Positions 23,350 to 35,559 of a stretch of DNA of 64,000 nt are shown one piece after another. The DNA is from Isoetes taiwanensis (taxonomy: Eukaryota; Streptophyta; Lycopodiopsida; Isoetales; Isoetaceae): NCBI GenBank assembly GCA_021234155.1, contig JAJEKV010000040.1, positions 987,485-1,051,484 on the forward strand, written 5' to 3'. Every line of letters begins with the position of its first letter. Position 1 is the first letter of the stretch. The notes below the pieces were generated by a model that was not told the DNA's origin, ran no database searches, and was given only the letters and a program-made list of their open reading frames with translations. A program made the translations under genes and the position numbers.

Positions 23350-24119
23350 GCTTTGACTAATGGCACCGTAATTGTTAATCATACTCTCCTTGCTCCGTGT
23401 GGTTCGTGCACGCATCCGACACCCGGCCATGCATCCCGCCAGCATCACAGACCGCGCCTCCAGCGGCACAGATCCCGCCAAGGCGGAAGAAATACCGCTT
23501 CGCATCGCATCCCGGCCACGCCACACTCTTGCCCTACTTTGGGATAAGGTTGCTCTGAATTCAGAGGTTGCTCGCTACACCCCGGGATAAAGAACAGCGA
23601 AGAACAAAGAGAAAGTCCAGAAGCTCAAAGCATCTTGCAAGCATTGCATAACATCCACGAGGTTGGGGAAGGAGCATATTCGATGGAAGGTCATGGGAGG
23701 CGAGTGGAGAAGTCGGGTGGACAGTGTCGGCCGGTAGCTCCGGAGGCACCTCCACGTGAGGCATTCCACACCCTTCAAAGTTGCCCCCCAAGGCTTACAG
23801 TCGGCGTGAAGAAGCGCCGCTAGTTAATCCCCTAAGGTGGACCACCTACGAAGATGATGTAATCAGAGTGACAAAGAAGACCACCATGGTCTCTGCGTCC
23901 GATGTAAAATACATTGTACCTGTTCAATTTATTAATAAAAATTCTTTTTCAACTAGATCTTTGGTTTCAAACTTTAATGAATTTCCTTTGTTTCAGTTGC
24001 ATTGTTCTTGTTCTCGACTCGCTAACCAGAGAAAACTGCAGCAAAGCTTGAATGCAGAGTTTTATTCAAAAATTCGAATTAAGGATAGTTTTCGGGTCGG
24101 GGTGCTCCTTTTTGTGTAA
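23350..24119 (+). pseudogene. unrecognised coding remnant, perhaps zinc-finger-like
   Basis: Offset plus-strand frames. One reads KVQKLKASCKHC near 23,610-23,645. Another reads GAYSMEGHGRR then GGQCRPVAPEAPPREAF (23,670-23,765). A third reads PPKAYSRREEAPLVNPLRWT and continues YEDDV (23,784-23,860). The C-x2-C ... H ... C spacing loosely suggests a BED-type finger such as hAT transposases carry, but frameshifts prevent a firm reading. It lies just upstream of the hAT-like pseudogene and could belong to a separate element. Confidence 0.25.
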
Positions 24120-24152
24120 ATTAACAGGGTTCCGGAAAAAAGTGGGAATGGA

Positions 24153-26310
24153 ATGAGTCCCACTTTAATTAAATACGACTTTGATGCAAATATTTCAGAT
24201 GTTGCTAACGTCATGGCTGCTCATACTCAAGAGCTCAATGCTGAGCATGAGCGGGTTATAGATGCTAGAAAAAGCTGGAAGGGGAAATGGCTAGATGACT
24301 ATGATTGGTTGCGCTTCAACCATGACATAGGTAGAGTACATTGCATTTACTGCAAAGAGGATAAGAAATGTAAAAGTCCATTTGGATTAGAAGGTGCCAT
24401 GAATTTGAGAACATCAGCTTTCAAAGAGCATGCTGAAAGTGCACAGCATAAACATGCAGTATGGTTAGCTACAAGTGGAAAAGATTCTTTGCATAAAGTG
24501 GAGAAGAAAAAGAATGAATCTGTGGATAAAGAAGTCCTTACTCATTTTATATGTGCCTATTTCATAGGTAAGGAAGACCTTGCATACAGAAAATTTTGTC
24601 CGCTGTTACAGCTTCTTGCAGCGCCAAATTTGTACAATGATGATAAAGCTTGTAGTTATTAGATTTTCTGAAATGCATCAGCAAATCTATAGTGGGGAAT
24701 GTGTTGAAAGAATCAGAAGCAGCCCTTGGTTTGGCATAACCGATGTTAATATGGTGCAACATTTAATCCTTTATGCCACTTATTTGGATGACTTTCAACA
24801 CAAAAAATCATTCATAGGTTTGGTGTCATTAGATGGAGGGTATGCAACTACAATTACCAAAGCCATAGTGGAGAAGCTCGTAGAGCAAGGCAAATTAGAC
24901 TTGACAAAGATGATTGCCTTTGGTTCAGATGGTGCTTCAGTTATGGTTGGTTGCCAGACAGGTGTAGCAACTAGGCTGAAAGAATATAATCCTTTTATGA
25001 CATCCATACATTGTGTTGTCCATAGAACTAATCTATGTGTAGAAGCAGTGGCCAAATAGTCAAGTTGCAAAGCACATATGTGAGAAGGTTGATAAGCTGG
25101 TTAATGGGGCAGCAAGTTATTATTCCCGAAGTAGTTTAAGAGGAGGGTTATTGAAGGCACTTGAAGAGGAACTTGCTTATTCTACTCTAAGGCTTGAACA
25201 TATTTCAGCAACAAGGTGGTTAAGTCGACATCATGCAATTGACAAGTTATGTGAAGTGTATGAACCTGTGATGATGGTATTTAAAGAAAATACTGCTGCT
25301 CTTTATGATGAATTAAGAGAGTTTAAGATTGTCTACATTTTGCATTTTTTGGCAGATATTTTGATGCACTTGACTGCTTTGAGTTGCGATTTTCAGAAAG
25401 ATTGGGTGGATGTTACTTCAATAGTAGGCCTTGTGGACCATACAAAGCACCAAATTGAGGTAGAGTTTTTTACGGAAATATTGGATCCGAATAGTGGTAT
25501 AAAAAGGATAGCAAAGGATATCTTATAATTTCTGATTTTGGCCGTCCAAATGGAAAGCTTGCTGCACTTAGAGGGGCTGTCAAGGGAGATATGTATCATG
25601 GAGTCGAAATGACAAGATGTGTTGAAGGTCATGATTTAGAGGAGGCTCTCGAATTCCAGAATAATTTTGCTAAAGCTGTTTTGACTGCCCTAGATGAGAG
25701 GTTCAAGGATCATGAGATCTTGTCATGTTTTACAATATTTGCGCCTGCACATGTGCCAAGAGCAACAAAGGAAATGGAAGCATTTGGTCAGCAACGAGGC
25801 TAATGAATTGCTAAAATTTTATGGTGAGCCTCGATTGGTTGATGAGTGAAATTCGATAGCCTTATTAATCGCGATAACTTTCTAGCAGAATTTAGAAAGT
25901 TTAAGATGCAAGCATGTACGGAGTGGCAAGGGAAGAATTTTTTAGACACTTGGACAATTATCCTCTCACAAAAAATGTTGAGGGAGGATAAGTATGCAGA
26001 AATGGTGAAGCTTGCGACAGTGGGTCTGGTACAATATTCAAGTACAACAATTTGTGAAAGAGGATTTAGCCAATTAATTCATATCAAAGACAAATATCGT
26101 AATATGCTAAAAACAGAAGGAGCTGATTCATTAATGAGAGTTGCAATTGAAGGTCCGCCCATGGAAGCAATTGATGAGTTTGATTTTGGAGAAGCCTTCA
26201 AGATTTGGAAATCTGGAGCCAAGTATAGGCACATATATTCAACCAATTCGAGGTCCAAGGTAACTCGTGTAAATGTGAAAGAAGAAGGATCAGATGAAGA
26301 TGACGAGTAA
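24153..26310 (+). pseudogene. hAT-superfamily transposase, ZNF862-like, broken
   Basis: hAT transposases cut and paste DNA with 8-bp target duplications. The order fits the family. First an N-terminal TTF-like zinc-finger region (HCIYCKEDKKCKSPFG ... FKEHAESAQHKHAV, 24,340-24,465). Then the catalytic-core region (FIGLVSLDGGYATT ... IAFGSDGASVMVGCQTGV ... SIHCVVHRTNL, 24,812-25,040). Then LEHISATRWLSRHHAIDKL (near 25,193-25,250). Last the C-terminal dimerisation segment, TTICERGFSQLIHIKDKYRN followed by MRVAIEGPP (26,045-26,160). The frame breaks near 24,655, 25,055, 25,525 and 25,830, so no full transposase can be made. The last piece (25,846-26,310) is open for 154 codons and ends in an acidic tail, SDEDDE. 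Terminal inverted repeats were not found by eye. A domesticated gene with undetected introns is possible but less likely. Confidence 0.8.
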
Positions 26311-26841
26311 TCCCGTCTATTTGTTTTCTTTTTGCCTTGAGGACATTGAAGTTCATATAAGTTGTTATATTAAATGTGGAATTTCATGATTTTGATCAGG
26401 TTTTATAGTGTTACATCAACCATGAATCATACTATATTTATATAACCTGTTATTTTACAAATACTAACTTGCTGAATTTTAGTCTGTAAGAAAATTACAT
26501 GCTTATTTTCCATCTTGTAGGAAATTATATCTTGGTGTTTTTTGCATGTTGGTTCTATTCTTGTAGGAAAGTGTAGGCTGAAAAAAAATATAGACATGTT
26601 GATTCATGAGGCGTAGGATTTTTTCCTTAGAACGTTTAAAATATTTCCCGAACCAAGATACTTAGTCTTCATGATTAATTTGGTTGTCAGAAGACATTGT
26701 AACTTTCTAACCCTTAAGCCTTTTCTAGAAATTAATGACAACGGGGCTTTTTATATAGTACCCAGTGTAACGCCTGCCTGTACTCCAAACTTTAGTATAG
26801 GGTCTTCCACTCTTGCACCGGAACACAGAGGTTTAGCCGCA
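26311..26841 (+). promoter_or_regulatory. upstream region of the MIF/MDL gene
   Basis: About 530 bp between the hAT remnant and the MIF/MDL start codon. The first 300 bp are AT-rich (T runs, TATATTTATATAA at 26,431). The frame in phase with the start codon is open back to 26,671, but that extension has no known domain and would bury the catalytic proline, so I treat it as 5' UTR. Confidence 0.5.
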
Positions 26842-27534
26842 ATGCCTATCCTCAACCTCTCCACCAACGTACCTGTTGACAGCGTTGTCACCTCTGATAT
26901 TCTCAAAGATGCAAGCAAAATAGTGGCCCGGCTTATCAGAAAGCCTGAAAACGTATGTGAATCTTTTTTCATTTCGTTGCTTGAATCATTTCCTTTTCTG
27001 TAAGCTTTTAGTTAGGTCTTTTTAGATATCTAAGGATATGGCTGTTTCTGCGAGCATGATATACATGCGCAATGGTTGCCACATATCTTGTTAAATTTTT
27101 ATTCTTTAAATATGCTATACCTTTGTGGCTATGGCACTTTGATTGCATGCCAGTGGCCTTTATTCCCTGAATATATTATGTTTTCATGCAGTATGTTCTG
27201 GTGTTGCTAAAAGGTGGAGTACCTATGACCTTCGGCGGTTCCGAAGAACCTGCAGCATATGGTGAGATTTCTTCAATTGGGGGAATTGGACCTGATGTTA
27301 ATAAGAAGTTGAGCAAAGCCATATCAGAAATTTTAGAGTCCAAACTTGCAGTTCCACCTTCCAGGTTTTACATCAAGTTCCATGATGTGAAGGTGAGACT
27401 TATAATGCATCTATTATGTTTTCAATCCTGTTTTTGCATATCTTCTGCTGTTACTATGTCTATATGAAATATACCTTAAGATTTCCTCTGCTTTGCAGGG
27501 GAGTGATATTGGCTGGAATGGTTCCACATTTTAA
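26842..27534 (+). CDS. MIF/D-dopachrome tautomerase-like (MDL) protein, 3 exons
   Basis: Plant MDL proteins belong to the MIF tautomerase superfamily: small homotrimers, cytosolic or peroxisomal, linked to stress and immune signalling; plant members often lack measurable tautomerase activity. Exons are 26,842-26,952 (37 codons), 27,192-27,392 (67 codons) and 27,499-27,534 (11 codons plus stop). All introns are GT-AG and phase 0 (donors GTATGT and GTGAGA, acceptors TGCAG and TTGCAG). Together they give 115 residues, the usual family length. The catalytic proline follows the start Met (MPILNLSTNVP). Also seen are KPEN, PMTFGGSEEPAAYGE, SIGGIGPDVNKKLS, SRFYIKFHDVK and the C-terminal GWNGSTF. The first intron falls at the junction before YVLVLL, the position I recall as conserved in animal MIF genes. 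No break was found, and it is the one convincingly intact host gene here. Confidence 0.93.
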
Positions 27535-27675
27535 CACTCCAATTGGAAATAGTATCCTTAAACCTTCATATTTGGCCGGCCATCTGCTTAAAATAACGGA
27601 CATTTGGTGTCGGGCATAACTTTTAATATCTTAACCATGAAATATCCATTTTTTGTGGTGCAATTTCCATGCAGC

Positions 27676-27872
27676 TATGGTATCATTAATTACAGGATAT
27701 AATAATAAATAATAATAATTGTTTTCACGCTCACTATTTAAAGCTTTGTATATGGTTGTTGTCTCTCTTTTGTATTGTACCAAATAATATATGCTATCAA
27801 TAATTACAGGATATTAAAGCTTTGTATATGCTTGTTGTCTCTCTTTTGTATTGTAGCAAATAATAACTTACG
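27676..27872. repeat. tandem duplication downstream of MIF/MDL
   Basis: TTAAAGCTTTGTATATGGTT at 27,738 recurs at 27,814 (76-bp period) with GTCTCTCTTTTGTATTGTA in both. An upstream block ATGGTATCATTAATTACAGG (27,676) recurs as ATGCTATCAATAATTACAGG (27,791). Together these are two copies, the first with an AATAAT-rich insertion. Confidence 0.85.
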
Positions 27873-29522
27873 GGGTAGATAACACCCTGGCCAGAGGGCG
27901 TACGGGCGCCCGAGCCATTTTGGCCATGGCCATATTGCCCGAGAATTTTATTCCCATTAACGCTTGAGGGCCAAGCATTATCTCCCTTAACACCTTGCTC
28001 TGAGGATGTTATGAGCCTTCGTGATAACGTCCTAGGGGGTTATGACTGTTTTAGGCATAAAAACCAAAGGAGCAGGGTGTTAAAGGCTTTATAAATCTAT
28101 AATATTTTCATTTGGTATTTGTGGGGGCTTTTTCATGGTTGGGCCAAGATTTTGGCTATGTATTGTATGAGAAATCATAGAGAAATTGTATTTGTGTATT
28201 GTATGAAATCGTATTTTTTAAGCGATTTGAGTAACCATTGTTGGTTGTTAAAGGTAGATATTTCAAATTTGGCTTTGGGTATGTGTTTTTTTTTGCCATT
28301 CCTATGCATGGTATGAGGATGAGAAGGAATCAAATGTGCACATGGGCGCCTTTGTTGGGTAGATAGCTTTGGATGGCATGCCGATCTTGTCGGTTCCAAA
28401 AACATCTGCAAGATTTGAGCGGCTGGTGGGATGGAGCGAGCCGTCTTTCATCCAATATATCTCATATTGAAATTTCGAGCTGATTCATTGGGCTAGTTGC
28501 AGAGGTTAAGACAGAGGAGATCATGGGTTTTTGGGGTTATAGTAGTCAAATTTTGGGTGTTTGTAGTTTCGACAGTGTAGATTTTTGGGGCTCTGGTTTA
28601 AGTCGTTGGCACTTCTGAAAAACATTCCATGCATTGGAGGGCAGTTCCACATCCGATTCGGCCTGCACACTGCAGGGTACTTCCACAAACTGCTTGGAGC
28701 TAATTCTTGGTGAGTAGGGCTTGCTTCGTGATAGAGGCCATGTTTGCCAGTCTGATGTTTTGCATTGTTTTATTCTTGACCTTGTGAATTGTAGTGTAAA
28801 ATAGCCATCTGGAAATCCATGAGTTTGAGATCATGGTTATGTAAAAATCCTGTGCTTATTATGGCAATGCTCTTTTTACACCATATGTTCAATCGAGACT
28901 ATAGGATTTGTCATTTTTTTGGTAAAATGTTAATAGCCGTAGATATGGAACAATGCCACAAATGTCCTACCCATCAATGGCTCACAATCAACGTTGGATA
29001 AAAAAACTCATAAAGAACAAAGTTCCTACCAATAATATCGGTGGAAACTGTCTAAACAAATATGAACATGAAATTAAGGGTTTGTAATTAATCTCAGGTT
29101 TGCTATAAACAAGTTTAAGTATATTGTTGATGTATGGCTTCAAGGTATTTCCAATGGTATTCTGACGTGGACTGGTTCAAGCTATGGCCACGTCTTACTC
29201 TGAACATGATAAAGAAGCTATGACCATTTTTCCAGGGTAGAAAAGCTATGGATGCAAGCTACGGATTCAAGCTATGGCCGTCTTGATCCGGGAGTGGTCG
29301 GATTCAACTTTGGCTAAGAGAACACAATAGACTTGCCCTACTATTAAGCAGGATGGAAATGGGAAATCTAGAATGGGCAACTCGAGTACCAATACGAATG
29401 AAATTGTTTGCCACGCGGGCAAAGATCAAATTAATCCAACTCGCAACCCAAATACCCTATTGTATCACATCATATGAAAAAATATGGGTTTCTTCTTGTC
29501 AATTCGAAAGTTGAAATCTGAA
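27873..29522. other. spacer between MIF/MDL and the copia element
   Basis: About 1.65 kb without a supported gene. The part at 27,890-28,060 is GC-richer with short inverted motifs (TTGGCCATGGCCA near 27,920). Short hydrophobic frames near 28,120-28,320 and 28,820-29,000 show no domain. Confidence 0.5.
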
Positions 29523-29702
29523 TGTACTGCAACCGGATCGTATTTTGCAGGGGAATGCCGCGCAATGATCATTCATTGTCAATTGAAATATTGGTCAATA
29601 CCTTGATTAGTTGTATTGACTTAAATTGTGAAGTGGTTAGAAACATCGATTGCATTAATATTGTGAAGTTGTTCTATGAAACATCGCGGATTTTATTTAA
29701 CA
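29523..29702 (+). repeat. 5' LTR of copia element 1
   Basis: It begins TGTACTGCAACCGG and ends ...TTTAACA, one base before the primer-binding site. The first ~98 bp match 33,522-33,619 with two differences, which marks them as an LTR pair. About 180 bp is short for copia, so the true left border could lie further left if the outer part has diverged. Confidence 0.7.
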
Positions 29703-29703
29703 T

Positions 29704-29715
29704 TGGTATCAGAGC
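29704..29715 (+). promoter_or_regulatory. primer-binding site, initiator-Met tRNA
   Basis: TGGTATCAGAGC, complementary to the 3' end of plant initiator tRNA-Met, lies one base after the 5' LTR. This is the standard start of reverse transcription in copia elements and fixes the plus orientation. Confidence 0.9.
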
Positions 29716-32700
29716 ATTATGTTTAAAATTAAAAATAAAACACCAAAGGAAAATGTGGGAAACTCCTCTCAAATTGAATTACTTGATAGGGAGCTAAGAA
29801 GGTTGAAGTTCAAAGAAGAAGATCACTTGACCAGTATTTTTCCAAAGTATGATAACATTATTACGCACCTTGAGGTCGCCGGTCACTGAAGTTTGAACAA
29901 CTATCCACCTTGGTAAGAACTTGCTAGAAATCATGAAAAGGCCGAAGCTAATGATCGTGAACTCAAATTGAACAATGAGAAAATCTTAAAGGAGAAGAAG
30001 AAAAAAATGAGATCTTGTTTGCGGGGGAAAAAAGAAAGGACGATTTGGCAATGAGGAAAAAAGGGTAGGGCCATACTATGGATGTAATTTTATGGCCATT
30101 TGAAACCAACCTATTCTAAGCTAAAAGAGAATAGATGTTTTAATTGTGATGGTTATGGTCACATAGCTACTGCATGCCCCAAATCCTAAAGGAATTGGAA
30201 AAATAAAAAATAAGGATAAGAGGGACACTGGTTCTGGAAGGAAAAATAGCACCATAAGAGGCAGAAATTAAGAGCTAGCGGTGTCAATTTGACACAAGAT
30301 ATTAACACCGGGAGAAGACTCGAAAATTTGTAAGCACAATATTACTTGCCCTGTTTCTAGTCAAACTTCTAACAAAATTGGTAACCTACTTGTGATAGAT
30401 AGTGGAGCTGAGAGATCAGTAGTTAGAACTACTGATGCTCTCAAGCAAAGGAAGAAAAGAACATCAACATTTGTTCAAATGGGAGATGGAGAACTGCAAG
30501 AAGTAAACGAGTCAGGAATGCTTGAACTCTTTGATTTAGAGGGCAATATAGTTAACCTTCATGATGTACTTTCTGTTCCAAATATTATAAGGAACCTTAT
30601 CTCAGTCACCCAGCTGGTGGATATGGGATTCAAGCTTGTATTTGATAAGCAGTGCTGTAAAGTGTTTGAAAATAATAAAGTGAAGTTCCTTGCAAAACGA
30701 GTTGGTAACTTGTTTGGTTTTCACAATAAAACTTGTCTAGAAGCATAAACTCAGTAGAAATTCCAACTCTAAAACTCTGGCATGAAAGATTAGGTCATGT
30801 AAACATAGACAACCTAAGGGAAATGGTTAAAAGGGGACTGATAACAGCAACTGAAAGTAAGAAGTTTGTTTGTTTTGGATGCATGATGGGCAAAAGCACA
30901 AGATTACCTTTCAAGAAAAAGACATGAACCAAATGGAGATCTATTAGAATTGATACACTCGACCTCCTCGTGGTCCAATCAATGTCAAAAGTTTGCAAGA
31001 TAAAAGGTATTTTATCACTTTCATCGATGATTACTCCTTGACAATAGAGCAATCAAAGGTTATCTAGTAGGTTATGAATTAAATGTCAAAGGGTATAGAA
31101 TATATAATCCGGAGGAAAGGAGAATTATTGTGAGCGTGAGATGTGAAATTTATCAACCAATACTATACAAAAATAGGAAGGAAATTGATGGACGAGAAGA
31201 CTTGTATGGAAGTAGTGAAAATCAGAAAACAATGATTACTAGCGTAGACTCATGGTGACCAAGAAGATATAACAAAATAGAACCCGGACCATAATGAGGA
31301 AAGGAGAAAAATTGAAGGGGATCAACTTAACAAAATGCAATACGTGATACAAGCACCAAAAGGAAAACCACTGAGGTACAAAAATTGAGAGAAGGACTCA
31401 ATGATATAGATTTTGCACATGGAAGAACTTCTAGTGGTACATCTAGAAGGTTGCAAAATCTAAATATTGAAATAAATGAGCTTATTGCCATTATGGAACC
31501 TAGTGTGCCAAACACTTATGAGGAAGCTCTAAATTCTGATAATTCAGATCATTGGAAGAGAGCAATGGAAGAAGAGATGAGTTCATTTGCAAGAAATCAA
31601 ACCTTTGAATTAGTGGAAAAACCCAAAGACAGGAACATAGTAAAAAACAAGTGGCTGTACAAACTAAAGATTGGCAATGATGGAGAACAAAAATTCAAGG
31701 CTCGATTGGTGGCTCAAGGCTATTCTCAAAGAAAAGGTATTGACTATGATGAGACTTTCTCCCCTATTGTTAAGCTAACAAGTTTGAGAATTCTTCTTGC
31801 ATATGCTAATGCATTGGACCTTGAAATTCACCACATGGATGTAAACACAACCTCATGAAGAAATCTATATGCAGCAAGCTAAAGGTTTTGAACAAGGAAA
31901 TAATATGGTGTGGAGGCTAAGAAAGGCACTTTATGGACTCAAGCAATCTTCAAGACAGTGATATCTATGTATGGATGGGTTCTTAAGAGAGCAACGTTTT
32001 AGCAAGATGCTAAATGATGGTAATTTGTATATTTACAGAGAAAAGATTCATTTTTGCATCATAGCACTATACGTGGATGATAATATGATGGTAAGTGATG
32101 ACTTACAATGCCTAAACAAATGCAACAGGTTGTTGAATAGCAGATTCAAAATGACAGACTTAGGTCCACTACAAAAATTTCTTGGAGTTGAAGTTCACAG
32201 GGATCGAGAGAATAAAAGGATAACATTGACGCAAGAAAGAAATATTCAAGGCATGCTTCAGAAATTTAGAATGACAGAATGCAATAGCGTAAGATCCCTA
32301 TGGTTACTGGTCAGAAATTATTTATAGACATGAGTCCTACAAATGAAGAGGAAAGATTGAAATGGAAAAGTATCCATACGGGAATTGGTTGGATGCCTTT
32401 TATATGTAGCTAATTGCAGCAGACCTGATATAGCCTTTTGTGTAAACATGTTAAGCCGATATGAAAACAATCCTGGAAAGAAACAATGGAAGGTAGCTAA
32501 GCATCTACTCAGATTTCTGAAAGGTACACAAAATAAAGGATTAACATTTACAAACACTAGTCTTGATTTAATAAAGATAACCGATGCAGATCGGGAGGTG
32601 ACACGATTCCGAGCATCCACATCTGGTTATCTTCTACAAATTGGAGGAAGCACAGTATCTTGGAGAAGTAAAAAACAAAGTTGTATAGCTATGTCAACAG

Positions 32701-32800
32701 CAGAAGCAGAATACAATGCTGCCTCCTTAGCAGCAAGAGAAGTGGTCTGGGTAAGAAGATTATTTAATGAAGTTAGGTGCAACACGTAATAAACCAACTA
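29716..32800 (+). pseudogene. Ty1/copia gag-pol 1, integrase core deleted
   Basis: Order seen: a weak gag region with a CCHC knuckle (CFNCDGYGHIATAC, near 30,137-30,178); aspartic protease (VIDSGAERSVV, 30,390); GAG-pre-integrase (LWHERLGHVNIDNL ... CFGCMMGKSTRLPF, 30,776-30,917); integrase start, ending at FIDDYS (31,022-31,040); integrase C-terminal part (IKGYLVGYELNVKGYRIYNP, from 31,050); reverse transcriptase (KWLYKLKI, KARLVAQGYSQRKGIDYDET, then IALYVDD near 32,066); and RNase H (STSGYLLQIGG, WRSKKQSCIAMSTAEAEY). The integrase jumps from its first catalytic Asp to the C-terminal part within about 10 bp, so most of the catalytic core is missing. Stops and frameshifts break gag, the RT middle (31,858 and 31,961) and the start of RNase H. 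It is dead as an autonomous element. Confidence 0.88.
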
Positions 32801-33170
32801 CTCTTCATTGACAAGATGAGCTGCATAAAAGCTATAACCGAAATCGAGATTCCATGAAAGAACTAAGCACATTGAACTACATGTTCATTTTATAAGAGAT
32901 ACGGTGGCAAAGGAATTATAGAAGTTGAGTACAAAAAATACTACGCATCAGCTTGCGGCGATGTGTTTACTAAAAGTAATTCCAAGGCACGTTATTTAAT
33001 TTACGAAAACCTTGGGATAAGTTCTACTCTTTAAACTTGTCCAATATAAAAGGAGTGTCAAGAGTATAGAACAAAATCGAAAGTACAAGTTCTTGTGAAA
33101 TTAAGTATGGCGCATGACAAAATATATGCGAGAAATATTGAGCGTATCTAACATGAAGGGAATGATAGAT

Positions 33171-33236
33171 TTGTTAATGTTAGATATTCTTAAGGAGTTG
33201 ATATTGTTAATGTTAGATATTCTGAAGGAGTTGATC
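33171..33236. repeat. 33-bp tandem duplication near the 3' end of copia 1
   Basis: TTGTTAATGTTAGATATTCT followed by AAGGAGTTGAT occurs at 33,171 and again at 33,204, differing at a few bases. It lies between the RNase H end and the 3' LTR. Confidence 0.85.
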
Positions 33237-33521
33237 AGAGAACATATCGAGGATTAGAAGTATATGATACAACCTTAGGGTTGCTTAAAAGATGGTGCTA
33301 GTAGTAATGGTGTGAATGATTTGCAGAAAATGATATGAAGGTGCATGGTCGAAATATTTGATAAGGAGACTATATAATTATAGATGTTTTTAAAGGGTCG
33401 AATGAAATTCAACCAAATAGCCTCATGCTCCTAAGGCACGGTCGATCCGGCAGAACCCATCCGAACCGACTCCTATCGGTTTCGATTGGGTCAATAAATT
33501 CAATACAAAGATGAATATATT

Positions 33522-33660
33522 TGTACTGCAACCGGATCATATTTTGCAGGGGAATGCCGGGCAATGATCATTCATTGTCAATTGAAATATTGGTCAATAC
33601 CTTGATTAGTTGTATTGACTAAATTGCATTGTTATTGTTGGAAACATCGAAATTAGTTGC
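33522..33660 (+). repeat. 3' LTR of copia element 1, partial or rearranged
   Basis: TGTACTGCAACCGGATC at 33,522 starts a copy of the 5' LTR. Near identity holds to about 33,619 (TTGTATTGAC). After that only scattered similarity remains (GAAACATCGA), so the right part is deleted or diverged. The right border is uncertain. Confidence 0.65.
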
Positions 33661-35340
33661 CATATTGCATTACTTGTGCTAGATAAACTCTGTGACTACT
33701 CTAATAAGTTGGTTTTGTTTAATCATCTGTTTTCCTATTCTTATCCCTGCCTTGAGAATTGTCGACCCGCTCTCGAAAGCTACTTCTTGATTCGCTATCT
33801 CGAGGTCTCCGACCGCTAGAGCCGGAAGGAGATGGAATCCTCTTGCTCCTTCTTTTCCTCTTCTTATTCTTCTCGATACCCTGGGCTTCTTCCCTCAACG
33901 GTTGAGGAGCCTCGTCGAGACATCTCGGTGGTGGAGTGGTGTTGGCTCATATTCTTGTGTGTGTGCATTAGCGGTGTTGCCCACTGTAATAGTTGCTGCA
34001 TTTGATTTCTCATCTGTGTTAGTCTTGTGTTGACTGCTTCGACTGTCATGTCCTAGTCTTCATCCTTCTCCCTACCGAATCGGTTTTACGGGTGCCATTC
34101 AGATTGCCGCCCCTCGCCTTGACCCCGAGCGGTGTTCCTGGCTGCAAGTATTTATCACCCATGTTGTTATTTAGGTTATACAATATACAACATCATTTAC
34201 AGGTCAATTATTGTTAGGCATAAAAGAAATTGAGTTGAAATTCAACTTATAAGTCAACAATAAGTTATGACAATTGATATATGAAACTTGTACAATATAG
34301 AGGATATGTAATAGTACCCTGCGCAGCTACAACCACAGTCCCCCGATGCAGGGGCTACTTGACCTTCAATCTCGCTCCCACAATACATTTTTCGGGTTTT
34401 GAAAGTGGAACCGCTTTGACGCTGATAGAAATCTTAAAACATTTTTATATATTTAATATAATACACTGGGGACAAGAAGTGTTCATCGACGAGCCCTTCA
34501 TGGACTTGAAGAAATTCTTCACGCCTTTGAGTCGAGGCCCTTGCCGACATTGCACGATGTTCCTAAATGATCCACCTTCTCGAGAGCTCGAGCCATTTGA
34601 GATGGAGGAAGTGGAGGTGCTCGGGGGCAAAACCGGCCATTGGTGCATCTCTCAAGTGACCCCCGATGAAGTCGAGGCTATAGAGTCTCCATTCTTCCCG
34701 CCTCCCCGCTCTCCCGAATGGATTGTCTTCCCCTTCCCCGCCGTAATCTTGCTTGATCTGTAGTGCCCCCTCGATGTCGTGCCATGGTAAACATAGTCTG
34801 AGGATTCAATCTCATGGATTTGGCCCCCGATCTATCCTTGTGTTGAATGGTGCCAGTCCAAGGGCTGGGGTGGGATCGGGGCTCCCCCACCCCGCTGACT
34901 GCATCGTAATGCATGAAAAGAGAAAGAGCAAAGCATTTTAATCGAGACATACCTATGCCTCGTGAGCCTTACAACTCATGTAGTCGCATGTTCTTTGTCC
35001 TATCCCACAACTGCCTCTTGACTCTAGATCCCCCGCCTATGGCTTGGCTTAGCGACTCCAAGGACACCCACTTCCCTCCCCTTGGGGGAAGACTAACTTC
35101 CCAGGATAGGATTTGCCTGGTCATACCGGGCGCGATAATAGGGGTTCCGGGCGTGGTTGCATGAAGATCGAAGAGATGGTGAAACACATGGACGGCCTCT
35201 TCAGCAGGGAAATCACGGATATGGTACTGTCGTACCATTCAACAAAGTTCGAGGACGCCATTGAGCAGATAGATGTAGAAAATGGCTTGGAAGAATTGGC
35301 GGAGGACCGAAAATCGCCGGGGTGAAGAGAAAATGGCAAA
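33661..35340 (-). pseudogene. gag-like remnants of a minus-strand LTR element
   Basis: Minus-strand frames downstream of the minus-strand primer-binding site at 36.7 kb. 35,339-35,121 and 35,238-34,969 overlap in different frames (MASSNFVEWYDST, AEEAVHVFHHLFDLHAT, WVSLESLSQAIGGGSRVKRQ). 34,950-34,678 is basic. 34,049-33,864 has a coiled-coil-like MTVEAVNTRLTQMRNQMQQL followed by Ser/Arg-rich sequence. Position, composition and the coiled coil suggest gag; no protease or RT is present. A 160-codon plus-strand frame (34,281-34,763, with ELEPFEMEEVEVLGGKTGHW) is also protein-like, so strand assignment here is not certain. Confidence 0.35.
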
Positions 35341-35559
35341 TGAGGCCTCCTTATATAGACTAAGGCGCCTCAGGTTTCCGCACAAGGGTTCTTGATCAGG
35401 TAGACCTATGTTCTAAGGCCATGGATCTCCAAATAAGGTAACATGAAGTGCAAATCTAAGCAAAACAAGTCAAGAAACACTACATGGTAGCTTGTTGGGT
35501 CAAGTTTGGGCAATTCAAGCTCAAACTTGGTGGACTCGGTCATTTCAAGACGAAAGGGA

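Noticed and set aside
26671-26841. In-frame 57-residue N-terminal extension of the MIF/MDL protein
   Set aside because: MIF proteins need the proline right after the start Met; the extension has no family match and is probably 5' UTR.
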